A program made the translations under genes and the position numbers. 64,000 bases of DNA, from assembly GCA_007026445.1 (NCBI GenBank), contig VDMD01000038.1:186001-250000 (forward strand), written 5' to 3'. Below the pieces are notes generated by a model. It was given only the letters and a program-made list of their open reading frames with translations, searched no databases and was not told the DNA's origin. Every line of letters starts with the position of its first letter. The stretch's first letter is position 1. This document shows positions 46,503-58,257 of this stretch, one piece after another. The DNA comes from Schizophyllum amplum (taxonomy: Eukaryota; Basidiomycota; Agaricomycetes; Agaricales; Schizophyllaceae).

Positions 46503-47370
46503 TGCTAGCACAAGTCCAAGGTTTGGGCAATGGAACGCTCACTCAGTGCAGAGTACGCTCGGGGATCTGTCGTTCAGCTTACTCATCGGTGGCTTATATA
46601 TTCGACGCCCTCATACCGGAACGGTGTCTCGGGGTTGAATTCTCCGTCCAGAAGAGGTGCGAGACTTGCGCGGCCGCATTAAAGCAGGTAGAATAGCAGC
46701 TGGGATGTTCCCGACCTCCTTTTCGAGATATTCAGCTCCCACCACCGGGGGATCCTCCCCCGAAGTATGTGCTCGGAGTCAGGTAGGGTCAGGCTTACTC
46801 TATACTGAGCTATGCGCTTCTGGTCAGCAATCATAACAGCGCGAGGGAGCGTGTGGCACACCTTATAGTTGCGTGAAAGTGGCATTGAAGAGGAAACCAG
46901 GTCCTCGCGCGCGATTGGTCAAGTGGGATTCGTGCAACTGACGCACTGTACGTCCTCTCGCGCAAGGTATGGCTCATCCATGGATCGCACAGTGTGCTCC
47001 GAGAAGGCGGATATGCGTAGAGAGTATTTTTGTCGACGCGACCGGCTAGTTGCAGCTACTATCTTACCGTCAATACGGCCGCGACCATAAAACGATGTAT
47101 CACATTCAGAGGCCTCGATATCCAGCGTTCCTCCTCTTGGCCAGCCCCTACGGAGTCTTCAGTTTTCAGGTAATTCAGGCTCGTGAAGGAGAAATGAGAT
47201 CGCAGTTGACGGTGTAGACTGTGGGAGACAATGACAAGAGTGAAGAGGCACAATTGAATCAGCTCCGTGACCGGAGTTATACGGCCCGTGCATCCGCGCC
47301 ACCCGAATTTCCATGACGCGGACGCGTGCAAAGTGAAGCACCTAGACGCCGACTCAACGCCCTCACCATC
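46503..47370. other. Intergenic, divergent promoters
   Basis: This lies between the secreted-protein gene (minus) and the MYND gene (plus). No gene is recognised. Minor open frames lack motifs. Confidence 0.4.
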
Positions 47371-48075
47371 ATGAAAATTCGCCGCTGCAGTGTCTGCCGC
47401 GCAAAAGAGAACGTCAAGCGATGCTCACACTGCAAAAAGCGCTATTACTGCGTACGTCGAATCCATCGCAGCCTTTCATCGATTTTTAGAACTCTCACAC
47501 CCATCGCTCACACATCCAGAGTCAGCGCTGCCAAACAGCCGACTGGCCCATCCACCGCGCCGCCTGTCCTCCGTACATCTGGTACAACTCCGACAAGTAT
47601 CGCAAATGTCAGGACGGCAACTTGCACGAGGGTGATCTCGAGCTCATCACCTGGGACGCCGAGCGACCGGATAAGGACACCGGCGATCTGCTCGGCTGGG
47701 GCGCCTGCGTCAAGGAAGAGAGCGAAGATCTGAAGCGGAAATACTACGAAGAATTTAAAGGAAATGATCGGAAGATGTTCAAGTACTGGCCGCAAGGATA
47801 TCGCTGGACGTGCTGCGGGATGCCCGGCGATATGCCCTGGGGATGCGACCACCATGGGACGGGGTCAAAACCGTGCACTTGTGATTACTGGTGAGTAGCG
47901 ACTCTATAGAAAAGCGCGGGGGTATGAAGCTGACATGCACATGCACAGCGGGGCTGGCAAGCAATTGCCGCTACGCATCTACAACGATCCAGCGCAAAGT
48001 CGTATGGGCTTGAAGCTCAGCCGAGGTCCTGACCCACGCAGCCGCCGACCCGGCGCCATGTATGGGATGTTCTAA
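47371..48075 (+). CDS. Small MYND zinc-finger protein
   Basis: MYND fingers bind proline-rich partners. This protein has no SET or other catalytic domain. The start at 47371 gives MKIRRCSVCRAKENVKRCSH then CKKRYYC. An intron (47452-47520) leads to SQRCQTADWPIHRAACPPYI. All eight MYND zinc ligands (CxxC, CxxC, YCSxxCQ, DWxxHxxxC) are present. The C-terminal half carries a second Cys/His cluster, WPQGYRWTCCGMPGDMPWGC then DHHGTGSKPCTCDYC (the last Cys formed across an intron), resembling CCG...GC...H zinc-like motifs seen in other fungal proteins. It ends GAMYGMF at 48075. Three exons, about 190 residues. Partner and role are unknown. Confidence 0.8.
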
Positions 48076-48248
48076 CGCTACGGTCTCGGTCGGTGGAAGC
48101 AATGTATGAATTAGTGCTGTCGCTCTCCCCAAGTCCGATAAGTAGTATGCTCCGATCTAGTATAGATGATGTTACAGTCCACGAACGAGACCAACTATCC
48201 GTGAAGGACTTCACGCACCAATTAAGGACCAAGGTCCTCAATTTCCAT

Positions 48249-51200
48249 CTACCAGCCACGCTTCCTCCCTCCCTTGCCCCACTTCTCCAACAAGAAGCCC
48301 GTAAGGAACTCGTGCAGCTCCCGATACGCACCACGCATGCGTATTGAGTGGTCGCTAGTTCAACCGTTAGCTGACAGTTCAATTTTGGCGACGTTGACCG
48401 CACCTATCGACAAACATCCTAAACGCGTAATCGCGTACTTCTCCTTTGACGAACATATCCAGCAAGTGGGCTGAGTTCGCAAAGTGCACATTGTCGTCGC
48501 CCGTACCGTGTGCGAGAAGATAATCGACCTGAGAGGGGCGTATCGCGTCAGCCGTCATCGACAAAGTCTGGCATATCGCTCACCTTCTTAAACGGCTCGA
48601 CGTTGGTGACCGACGCATTGATGTATCCCCCAGGGTTACGCTCAGGCGTGTTCATGTACCGTTCGGTGTATATCGAGTCTGAATAGGCACACCGGTCAGA
48701 TCAGGCAGATCGAGCAACACGATTGACAATCACCATACAACTTCCAGCTCGTCACCGGCTACCCAGCCCAACATCAGCTTTACCCCAATCATGTATAGGA
48801 GACCACTCACAGCCACCGACATCGCCAACGAATGTATACCCGCGTCCGCCTCCACGACCTTCGCAGCCATAAAGCCGCCATAGCTCTACAGATCGCGCGC
48901 ATCAGTCATGCATTCTTCTGCTGATTTGCCGCATTTTATACTCACCCATCCCCATATACCTATCCTCCTCGGGTCCACGTAAGGCTTTCCCGCCCATATC
49001 CTCGCCGCTTCCACCTGGTCCTGCGTCTCCCAAAAACCGAGGTCGCCTTTGACGACGCGCCGCACCGCGCGCCCCTTGAACCCCGTTCCGCGCCCGTCGA
49101 CGGCTACGGTAATGTACTGCAAGCCGCACGCGAGGTACCCATGCCAGTCGTACCCGGCAAAGCGGAGATCCACTGTCTGGGAGCCAGGGCCGCCGTATCT
49201 GCAAATCGGAGGTGTCAGCACGAGGTGGCGGCCAGCAAGATGGCTGAGAAACAGGATAAGGCGGTAAGACTGGTAGAGGCTGCACGTACACATTGAACAG
49301 CACCGCATACTTCGTCCGCCCCGAGTCATCCATGCGCGGTGGGCGGATCTCGCGGTAGTTGAACTCTGCAAAACCTGTCACCAGAGCAACAAGAGTCGCC
49401 TACGATCCACGTACCCATCCCGTCGATCTCAATTGTGCCCCGGGTGACCGTCGGAGCCTCGTACTCCGCCGTCGCATTCGAAAGGCGCTCATTGGCAGAA
49501 AGCGTGTACTCGAAATCTGCGGGCTGGTCAGGGTCCAGCTATGCACAGGATAGGCGATGACGCTCACCCTCATCGCCAACGCGCACGACCTTCTGGTACG
49601 GTACGCCTGGCCCGCGGTAGCTCAGCAAGTAGAAGCCGGCTTCGGGGGAGAACGAAGTGGAATAGTACGCCTCCTTCTCAGACGGGAGCGCATCTAGGGA
49701 TTGCGTAAGGCGACACTCGGCTGAACATCGTCCTTCCAACGCTCACCCTCGGCATAAGTAAGCGACGTTATAGCGGGAGTTTCCACAGGTTCGTTGGAAG
49801 CCTGCACAGATGCGCCGGCAGGGATGACCACAGAGTACAGATTTCGCGCTGTCGATGTTGGGTTCGCCGCCTCGAAGTAGCTGACGACGCTGTCAGCATT
49901 TGCAGGCGCCCCTGATGATCATGGCACATACACAACCGCCTCGTTGTCTGCATTCACGCCGACGCCCTTGACCGTGCCGGTCACTTCCCAGTCGCCGCTC
50001 GTTAGCCAGATAGGCTGAAGCGAATCCGCAGGGTTGAAGAGGGCGATGTGGTTGAAGCCGTCCTTAGTCGGCACGATGTCGAGGTAGGCGCTGCCGCTCC
50101 CGTCGAAGGACGTGGTCGTCAAGATTTCCTTGGGTATAGGGAACACCGATTGAGCCTGGCCGTGAATCAGCTTTAGTCGTATCCTGTACCCGATGAAGTT
50201 CGCACCTGTTCGATCCATCCCTCGTCCCCCTCCTCGCCCTCCTTCCCGAGCGTGCGCACAACAAAGCCCTCAGGCGTGCCCTCCGAGAGATCGACCCATA
50301 CGACATGCCCTTCATCCGCATTCCGGTTCACCTCCTTTACAATCAAATTCTCCTCCGCGACCCAGGCCACCTCCATGATAATCTGGTCGTCCTTCGGCAG
50401 ATTCGGCGACCACGCCAGACTGTGCAGGGTCTCTCCCACAGTCGCGTTCGCCTCAACGGTCTCCGCGGACAAGTGCGCGCGCACATCGAACACCCACGCG
50501 CTGACCTGCGGGTTCGAGTACCCGGGCTTCGGGTATGGCACCTCTGTCGGCTGCGTGTAAGGGATAACGGCGTTGTTGTCCTTCGTCGGGTTGAACACCT
50601 CGAAGCGGAAGATGTCGACCTTGGTATCGTCGAAGCTTAGGAAGGCAAGGTGGTCGCCGGTGGGGGAAAACCACAGGGCGGACGGCCCGGAAAAGACCTC
50701 TTCTTCGTATACCCAGTCGGGGATGCCGTTGGTGATTGTGGCAGAGCCGGTGTCCGTGACGCGTATAGGATCGGAGGAGGCGTCGGAGAGGAGGTATAGA
50801 TCGCCCGAGTCGACGAAGGCGATATCACCGGAGGGAGACCACGCAGCGTATGCGGTGGTCGGGGGATAGCTGGGGCCAACGAGGGGACGCGTCTCGCCGG
50901 ACGCAATGGTGTGAACATAGTAGTTGCCAAGGGATGAGTGTCGCCATTGCTGCGATGGGTATGGGTGAGTATATGCGCATCATGAGTGAGCATGTAACGC
51001 ACCTTGACATAGTCCGTCTTGACGAGGATAGACTTCATGTCCGCCGAAAGCTGCCAGTTTGCCCATTCCGTTATGGGCTGACCGTCTTCTTTCTTAACGT
51101 CAATCATATTGACCAGGTCGGTCATCGTCTTGTTGTTCTTCAGATCCACAAGCTTGATGAAGCCGCCCTCCTGAACGGAGAACACGCCGTCGCCAGCTAG

Positions 51201-51769
51201 ATGCAAATTAGCAGGGTGCTACGTGGATATGCACGAGCTACGCACCCTCCTTCACCCAATGCAAGTCCCTCGTCTCAGCCGAGAACGTGCCATTGAAGAC
51301 ATGGTCCATCGTGATCCTCCTGGCGCCTGGCCCACGGTACGTAGTCGCCTTGGTGTGGTAGTTCCATGATGCGATTATGCCTATTAATGCAGACAAGCCA
51401 ACAAGACTCGCTAGCGCAATGACAAGATACCGCACTGGGCCCGGCCGCTGTGAGGTTTCAGCCACAGAGAGAGCACGCATCGAAAGGTGTACGCACCGAC
51501 TTCGGCGCGCCGCCGACGTACAGCCCATCCTCCGCACGTCCCGGACTCCTGGGTCGATCCTCGTCCAGAGAGTCCTTCTCTAGCAGCGCGTCCCCTTCTT
51601 CTGAGGAGTCTGAGCTTGGTGCTTCGAACGGCCCGTCGCCGTAGTATGTTGGCGGCCGGACCAGGGTCTTGGAGGAGGATGCCGTCGAGCGTATAGAGTG
51701 CGTTTCAAGCAGGTGCTCTTCGAGATCCTCGTCCTCGTCGTGGGCGAGGAGCCCGTTTCGAGGGACCAT
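48249..51769 (-). CDS. Membrane-anchored dipeptidyl aminopeptidase, S9B family (Ste13/Dap2-like)
   Basis: A type II membrane serine protease removing X-Pro or X-Ala dipeptides. Yeast relatives act in the late Golgi (Ste13, pheromone maturation) or vacuole (Dap2). The start at 51769 gives an approximately 90-residue acidic cytosolic tail ([20 protein letters not shown]) and one membrane helix ([20 protein letters not shown]). The beta-propeller has the DPPIV hallmark [20 protein letters not shown] and several N-glycosylation sites. The catalytic domain shows [20 protein letters not shown] and [17 protein letters not shown]. The nucleophile elbow [12 protein letters not shown] is split by an intron near 48940. 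The Asp is in [18 protein letters not shown] and the His in [14 protein letters not shown], the latter formed across the last intron. The triad is complete. More than ten exons; stop at 48249. Confidence 0.93.
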
Positions 51770-51999
51770 CGTTTACTGAGGCACTCGTCGGGCGGGCCGT
51801 AATGAAGGTTGATACCAAGTCCTGTTTAGGAAGGATTTGTTTGCTCTACGAACGTCCGCCCCTGGTCCGCCCCCGTCCACTCGTCGTCTCGTTATGGCCG
51901 TGGCGCTCGACCATACAAGTAAGTATAAAGACACGCAGTACCTTACGACACCGCACAAGAACATTTTGGATGGCAAAACAATACTCTGCCGCCTGGCAT
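51770..51999. other. Promoter of the dipeptidyl aminopeptidase gene and tRNA 3' flank
   Basis: A TTTT run on the minus strand (51975-51978) is the probable pol III terminator of the adjacent tRNA. No other feature is seen. Confidence 0.4.
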
Positions 52000-52071
52000 T
52001 TCCGATACGGGGAATCGAACCCCGAGCTGCCGCGTGAAAGGCGGCAATGTTAGCCGTTACACCATATCGGA
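52000..52071 (-). tRNA. tRNA-Glu (anticodon UUC)
   Basis: A 72-nt intron-less cloverleaf on the minus strand. The acceptor TCCGATA pairs with TATCGGA, the anticodon loop is CTTTCAC, and the T arm is GGTTCGATTCC. It differs from the copy at 164-235 mainly by a compensated change in the acceptor stem (G-C to A-T pair). Confidence 0.95.
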
Positions 52072-52672
52072 TACAAAGGACAAAGGCGTCTGTGCGTTTG
52101 GACCGTCTTATAACACCTGGCGTCCTGCTAAATCAGAACCTCTCTCAAGTCGAAGCACCAAATCACCAAGTTCTACTCGATTCAAAGCGACAAGTTATAG
52201 CCAGCCCAGCAGATGCCTTGCAAGACAGGGATAACTGACGCGAGGGAACCTCAAGGCGCTTTTTAGTTACGAGTACATACGGCAGGGGAGGTACAAGGCT
52301 GGCTACAAGCCAGTGTAGCACATAGATAGAAAGCGTATGCAATGTCTGGAAGTTTACAGTATGCAGGGGCGGCTGAGAGCAATCTCGAGTAGGTGTAGGA
52401 GATGGGGAGCGTCCGATAAACGACGACGACAGGCAACGCGCGAGCGCGCGTGGTATATAACTATCACGAAAAGCCCAGCAAAAGACCCACGATGGAAGGT
52501 AAAGTAAGGGAGTTGAGAGAAGATGCGAAGATTAGATATTATGATTAAATGAAGTGCATGACGGTAGATAGTGCATGGGAGTTCGTCGCGCGTACGCGTA
52601 ACGGCGGTGTCGGCGGTCGTAACGACGTGACTTTGCATGAGAGAAGGGAGTGGACACGCGACGTGTCGCGCT
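52072..52672. other. Intergenic
   Basis: 3' flank of the gene ending at 52673 and 5' flank of the tRNA. The open frame at 52354-52638 (minus) has no recognisable motif. Confidence 0.4.
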
Positions 52673-53432
52673 TTAGTTTTCCTTGACGTCCTCGTGGATC
52701 GGTTCGCACGAGCTGGCGGTGCTGGTGATGGAGTACGAGCGGTCGCGGTTGCGAGGATGGTACTGTTCAGGTTGAAGGGGAGACGAGGGGATGCCCTTGA
52801 CGTGCATCTGAGGGAGGGGCGCCGACTGAGTCGACGACGTGCGCGTAACGAGCGGCGGGCGCGAAGACAGGAGGTTCATCCCGCCCATGGGCAGCGAGGG
52901 CAGCGCAGGAAGCGGCTGCGACGGCGGCGGCTGCATCGCAGGCACCCTGCGTGCGTTACGCCTACTTACACGTCAGAACACGCCGCACAAACGAAGAACA
53001 AAGAACATGAACGCACTTGAGAGCCGTGCCGATGCTGCCGCTCCTCCGCCTGGCAACCATGTCCATCAGGCTGTTCGCCTCCGTGGCCTGGTCCAGACTG
53101 CCGCTGCGCGAGCGCGCGCCAGAGCCGATGGACTGGCGCTGCCACGCGAGCCCCGCGCTCCGCACGGGGCTCTTGACTGCGTTCATCGGGGACACGCTGA
53201 GCGTCAAGCTCGAGCGGCGCCGCCTGAGGCGCGGCGCGGGGCTGGGAGATACGGGCGTGGGCGCAGCATTGCCTGCAGCGACCGGCGTCGTGTCCATGCC
53301 GCGATCGTCGTCAGAGAGATCGAGGTCGCTGTGGGTCGGCGTCGTGGGCGTGCAAGGCTGACCGTGCGCCGGGTACGTGGAGTGCATAGGGGGAGCCATA
53401 AGGCCAGAGGCAAAGAAAGACGAGTAGGACAT
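52673..53432 (-). CDS. Ser/Arg/Pro-rich low-complexity protein, function unknown
   Basis: Two exons joined by an intron with donor GTGCGT and acceptor GCAG (about 52946-53014) give MSYSSFFASGLMAPPMHSTY, PCTPTTPTHSDLDLSDDDRG, LRRRRSSLTLSVSPMNAVKS, SRSGSLDQATEANSLMDMVA, RRRSGSIGTALK | VPAMQPPPSQPLPALPSLP and SYSITSTASSCEPIHEDVKE. Repeated RRxS and SP/TP sites suggest a phosphoprotein controlled by basophilic and proline-directed kinases; this is inference from composition. No folded domain or known family is recognised. About 230 residues. Confidence 0.6.
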
Positions 53433-54062
53433 GATAAACGGCGTGGCGAACGAAGAACGTTGACAAAAAGTCGGGAGACAATGGTGGGGAGAGACAAAAC
53501 TGAAAGGAGGAACAACGACCCGGGAAATTTCGATTTCTGATCTCGAGGAGTCGAACCATCACGTGACATTCATGTCGTCGCGTCTTTATTGCCGCGCTAT
53601 TGCCGCCGCTTCATTAACTCATGTAAACAGCTAGACTGAGTAAACGTCATGCTCGTTCCATCTTAATGATTCGTCAAGATGAATTGAAAGACGTACGGTG
53701 AGCATCCCAGTTTTACAGAGGCCTTTAGAATGAAGTCGAGACCCCACAGCGAGATCATGCGAGACATCTGGTCCAAAAAGTCGGTCGACTCCGAGCCGTG
53801 CCACAGGCACCACGTCAACCTCAGCGAGAGGACTTGCCGACCGCAGTTATATTGTGCATGACGCGAAGTTCACCTCTTGAATACCTCTATTCCCGAGGCC
53901 AGGCTCGTCAAACAGCTATCCTGGATATTCTCAAGGATACAGACATGCATTGACTTTCAAGGAATATGTTACACGCACAAGTACATTGCTCCAACATGCA
54001 TCCCCCTCCCAAGTTCGATGATACGCTACTCCCTCCAACTCTACCACCCAGCAACAATTCCT
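53433..54062. other. Intergenic
   Basis: The right side holds the 3' flank of the gene ending at 54063. CACGTGA at 53559-53565 is an E-box-like hexamer. No gene is recognised. Confidence 0.35.
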
Positions 54063-55247
54063 CTATTCATGCAACGTCAACGAGAATGGAATATCCAAAA
54101 ATGGCGCATTCGTCGCCGGATCCGCATGACAATCCTGCCTCTTCGCCGCCTCCTTCAACATGTCCTCCGCCAGCGCGCCCACCTCGTCCTCAGGTATGCA
54201 CCGCCCCAGGCAGGCCACCTGTGAGACGGTGAGGCGGAGTTTGAAGAGGCAGCGGTGAACGAAGTAGAGCATGGGGCGATCGTAGTCAATGGGGGCCTCG
54301 GGCTTTGGGGCGGTGCTGGAGTCGGTTGGAGGCGATTGCGAGGAGCCGGTAGAGGGCGGGGACTCGGTGGGGGCAGAGGAACCCGTGGATGGCGAGGAAC
54401 CGGTGGAGAGCGAGGACTCGGTGGGGGGCGACGATTCGGTAGAGGAGTCGGATGGACCGGCTGAAGGGCCGGCCTCGGTCGCGGGTGTGGAATTCTCCGG
54501 GGCGGCAGGATCATTCAAGCTCGCTTGATAGACGCTGTCATGTTCAGGGTAGGCTATTGGCCGCGCATGTGTGCCGTAGACGAGGCGGCGTACGCCGGCA
54601 GCATCGAGTTCGGCGAGCGACGCGACGACGTGAGGCATGTCAGGGGTGACGGTGTTGAAAGTGCGATAGTCGCCACAGAGGGCGGCGTACATAGCCTGAG
54701 GGCAGGGGCTTGGAGGGATGGTAGATGTGGGCGTGGGCGTCGAGTGCGACATCGAGGGGGCGGTGGGAGTCGACGAAGAGGCGACCGCGCCGGGGTCGAG
54801 TGTCTTCGGGGATGCCGCGCCACTGAATTGGTCTATTGACGGCGCCCGGGCGCTTGGGATAGAGGGGGAGTTCGCTGGTGATGCCCGTGGCAGAACGACA
54901 CGCTCGACGACGAGGCGCAGAAGGGCGATCGCCCGCGCATCGATCGCGTTGCGCCGCTGCAGCTCCTTGACCGCGTACTCGGTGACCTTCCGATCGGGCG
55001 GGGGCACGACGCCTTTGTCCGTCTCCTTAGAGCTAGCGAGGGGGCCGAGGCCATGCTGCGCGAGCGCGAGGACGATACAGAGGTTGGTGGGTATGACGCT
55101 CAATGGCTCATCCAGTGGCTGGCGAGCGCTGTAGAGCCGAGCTAATGCTTCTCCGGAGTAGGGATCGGTTTCCGCGACGCGCTCGTCGTTTTTGGTGGCT
55201 CCGTTCTGCGCATTTGGGTCTGCCTTGTCGAGGTCTACTTCAGGCAT
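54063..55247 (-). CDS. Single-exon protein of 394 aa with Ser/Thr/Pro repeats, function unknown
   Basis: One uninterrupted frame from MPEVDLDKADPNAQNGATKN to FLDIPFSLTLHE. An ordered N-terminal part (SGEALARLYSARQPLDEPLS, YAVKELQRRNAIDARAIALL) is followed by a Ser/Thr/Pro linker, a short conserved-looking piece (MYAALCGDYRTFNTVTPDMP), a second linker built of STGSSPSTGSSAPTESPP-like repeats and a C-terminal helical part (MLYFVHRCLFKLRLTVSQVA). The length and mixture of ordered and disordered parts support a real gene. I recognise no family. The repeat linker is likely variable in length between strains. Confidence 0.65.
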   Translation of the reverse strand: MPEVDLDKADPNAQNGATKNDERVAETDPYSGEALARLYSARQPLDEPLSVIPTNLCIVLALAQHGLGPLASSKETDKGVVPPPDRKVTEYAVKELQRRNAIDARAIALLRLVVERVVLPRASPANSPSIPSARAPSIDQFSGAASPKTLDPGAVASSSTPTAPSMSHSTPTPTSTIPPSPCPQAMYAALCGDYRTFNTVTPDMPHVVASLAELDAAGVRRLVYGTHARPIAYPEHDSVYQASLNDPAAPENSTPATEAGPSAGPSDSSTESSPPTESSLSTGSSPSTGSSAPTESPPSTGSSQSPPTDSSTAPKPEAPIDYDRPMLYFVHRCLFKLRLTVSQVACLGRCIPEDEVGALAEDMLKEAAKRQDCHADPATNAPFLDIPFSLTLHE

Positions 55248-55549
55248 TGTGGGGAAGAGTGATAACTAACTGTGGGAGGTGGTGTGGTGGTCTGTGAAGA
55301 GATGTGGATTGATCAATCTCACCCAATGACGTTCAGGCCTCGTACGCCGCGCACATCCCAAGGGGAGCAAATTAAAGTTGCCTGCAGCTGCAGGCTCTCG
55401 AGTAACGTACTTGGGTATTAAGGACTTCGCAAGGCATTCACCATCTTTTCCACTTTACTAAATCGTATTCTGCAAAGTTGAAGGGTGGACTCGCCGACAC
55501 GGGCAGCTCTTGGCCCAATCGGACACAACGAAGGGCAAAGCTAAAAAGA
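55248..55549. other. Intergenic between the 394-aa gene and tRNA-Glu
   Basis: TTTTT on the minus strand at 55543-55547, directly at the 3' end of the tRNA, is its pol III terminator. Nothing else is seen. Confidence 0.45.
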
Positions 55550-55630
55550 TTCGGATACGGGGAATCGAACCCCGAGCTGCCGCGCACTGACTATGAGAGG
55601 CGGCAATGTTGGCCGTTACACCATATCCGA
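55550..55630 (-). tRNA. tRNA-Glu (anticodon CUC) with a 9-nt intron
   Basis: On the minus strand the acceptor TCGGATA pairs with TATCCGA, the anticodon stem is GCCGC/GCGGC and the T arm is GGTTCGATTCC. The anticodon loop reads CTCTCA, then a 9-nt insertion TAGTCAGTG, then C. The insertion sits after position 37, the canonical place of nuclear tRNA introns. Removal restores a 7-nt loop with anticodon CTC. A T5 terminator follows almost immediately. Confidence 0.93.
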
Positions 55631-56093
55631 TGAAAGAAAAACAAAACTCTGATTTATGGCTGCTAGTTATGCGAAAATCTGCCGATCTCTGGCACATTGC
55701 TATTCGTCGCTCTATATCTCGCGCAGTAGAAACAACTGCAGGCTACCACCTTTGGGACCGGGTAGCGCAGAGAGAAGTGTGGGAAATGTTCAACACGACA
55801 CGTGATGTCACTGCAACGCGGTATGACCATGAGTGAGGCTTTCCCCCTCTGCTGCGCCTCACACCTCTTCCTTCATCCTCGCATGGTGGACGCTCGCAAT
55901 GAATAAATTTCATGATGGGGCTTCCTTGGTAGTGGAATGAGTGCTGGCGAGGGCTACCCAACCCTCGGCACTTGCCGGACTCCGCTACTAGAGTTGGCGT
56001 CATGACGGAAGAACGGCCCGGTGTGCTGGGCTGTACAGACGCGCCCGGCGTGCGGCATGACACGGTCATCCAGACTCCTCATCTTCTCCTTCC
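55631..56093. other. Intergenic between tRNA-Glu and HUA1
   Basis: Upstream region of HUA1 and of the tRNA. No gene is recognised. Confidence 0.4.
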
Positions 56094-58257
56094 ATGTCGA
56101 CTCGAAATCCATTCAAACGGGTAGCAGCCTACGCTACAGGAGGCAGATATGCAGCAGAACCGGCTGGCTCATCACAAGCCATCTCCCCAGACGCTACAGG
56201 GACTACAGACGCCAGCACGCTCGGGGGCGATCATGGCGATGCCAAGCATGGTCCCGAGGACCCATTTCGTGACGGTCAAGCAACATCTTCCACGATGCCA
56301 GGCGCTTTGGAGGAGGGGGAGTCTTCCACGAGCCACGCAGTCAATGATACCACGACGACGATGAGAAACCTGTCTGTAACGACGCAGCCACCGGCGCTTC
56401 CTCCACGGCGGGCCTCCGCGGACTATTCCCCGCCAGATAGCCCACAAGCACCATCTCCCACTGCTTCTGTGCCCCCGCACACCCCTCCGCGAACACCAAC
56501 ACCGACGGCGCGAAGTCCCCCGTCCGCATCGGGTCCCCCTCCTCCTCTCCCACCACGTCAGCCATCATCCGCTGCTGCTGCACCGGTCTATGCTTCCCCG
56601 TCCTCTCCACCTCCTGGAGTCTCCTCTGCATTGCATGCAGGCGGTGCCACAAATACGCACACATCACCTCCGCCTCCGCGCTCCCCTCCGCCGCCTTCGT
56701 TCATGAGCATCGACGAGGAACCACCAGAGTACACACCCGCCCCCGACTACCATCAGGGTGAAGAGACGCTCGAGCTTGGGCCTGCGCGGCCTTTCCAGCG
56801 TCCACAACCCACTGGTCAATCGTATCACGGTGAGCCGTCCTACCCTCCAAGACTCGCGTTCGTACTGATACATTATCGTATAGGCTGGTCGCCGCAACCG
56901 CGCCCCCAGAACACTGGCCCGTATCTCTCCCCCCATCCTACAGGACCCATACTCTCTCCTCACGCCACTGGCCCCTATGGCTCTCTGCGCCAGTCATCTT
57001 CGCTCCTCGGCCAGCTCGCCGCCGTAGTGGACCGCGCGCTCGACAATATCTCCACTCCGCCGGGCGCGAGCTATCCGGGTTATGGGCAGCACCCACCGCC
57101 GCCGCCTGGCCCTATGAGGCCTCCGCAACCCCCAAGACCGCCACAAGCGTCGCGTCCTCATCAATCGCAATCCTTGCATCCACAACAGACAGGCACCCGA
57201 CCTCAATCAGCGGGCGGGACCCCGCAGACCGACTTTGCGCGGGACTTTTATGCGGCGGGCGCGAACGGGGTGCCAGCGGAGGGTGACAGCGGTGCCGGTT
57301 CAGCTTCTCGGAGCGATGGCGCACACGGTGGTGGACCAGCACCCGACCTCCGTCCGACCACCACGCCGACTCCTGGCCGGCCTCTGCTTCGTGAGGGTCG
57401 CGTCCTTGTCTACCCGGCTGGTGTCGAATGCCGAAAGTGCGACAACACGGGATACAAGGACATGGACCCAGGCCGGCCGTGCGGGCGCTGTTGGCGGAAG
57501 TATGCGAGGCAGTATGAGGGTGAGTTGGCCGGGGTTTTGTCAGAGGGGCTGCTCTTTTTTGGTGGAAAAGAAGTTTTTGCACCGGTTGAAGAATATGCGC
57601 AGGATTCGGAGAATATGTGGCAAAACCAGACGGAAGACGGGCTCGTGAATAGAACGCTGACCGTCTTCGCAGGACCCCTCACCTACGCCGAGTTTGGCCC
57701 AACGGGAGACGGACGACTGCAGCGCCCACTGCGACCGCCGCCGCCAGCGCACCCCCAGCAGCCACCGTCAGTGCGCAGGCAGCACACCGGGGCACCCGGT
57801 GCAGCGTATCGCGGCCCTCACGGCTCACTTGGTGGACGGCCCATGCCTCCAGGCCGTCCGCCCATGCCTCCAGGCCGTCCGCCCATGCCTCCAGGCCGTC
57901 CGCCCATGCCCCCGGGTCCTCCGCATATGCATCGGCCATCGTATTCGACGGGGTATGCCCGTGCGCCGCCGGGGACTGTCGTCTACGCGCCTGGGGACCC
58001 GCGTATCGGCGGCGCGCTTTGCTGGCGGTGTGGAGGACGAGGCTCGGTGAGTGAATTCACAGCTGGATACTGCACGTTGGACGGGCGCTGCCAGCGTTGA
58101 ACGGAGCGTTGCGCGTTGGACGGAGCACTGCGTGTTGAACGGTGCATGTTTGGTTGTCATGCTGCGTGCTTACAAATTGCATTAGGTGACCGCATTCTTC
58201 GGCTTGGACGAGGATACCTGTGGGGCATGCGGTGGCATTGGGCGTGTGTTCAGATAG
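56094..58257 (+). CDS. HUA1: HUA1-like proline-rich zinc-motif cytoplasmic protein
   Basis: Yeast Hua1 is a cytoplasmic protein linked to actin-patch and ubiquitin-ligase partners, with a zinc motif like that of type I J-proteins. The start at 56094 gives MSTRNPFKRVAAYATGGRYA. A long Pro-rich disordered region contains SIDEEPPEYTPAPDYHQGEE, with a PY-type PPEY site that could bind a WW-domain E3 ligase. Two CxxC pairs follow in VECRKCDNTGYK...GRPCGRCWRKYARQYEG. An intron (about 57520-57671) leads to PLTYAEFGPTG and a GRPPMPP repeat. The C-terminal zinc motif GGALCWRCGGRGS joins VTAFFGLDEDTCGACGGIGR across an intron (58047-58185) before the stop at 58257. Four exons. Confidence 0.85.
57838..57921 (+). 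repeat. 21-bp coding minisatellite in HUA1 (GRPPMPP, four copies)
   Basis: Four near-identical 21-nt units of the form GGCCGTCCGCCCATGCCTCCA encode GRPPMPP. This is an in-frame array likely to vary in copy number. Confidence 0.8.

Noticed and set aside
53526..53565. Possible tRNA T-arm (GGTTCGACTCC on the minus strand)
   Set aside because: The flanking bases do not form a T stem and no acceptor or anticodon arm can be drawn.
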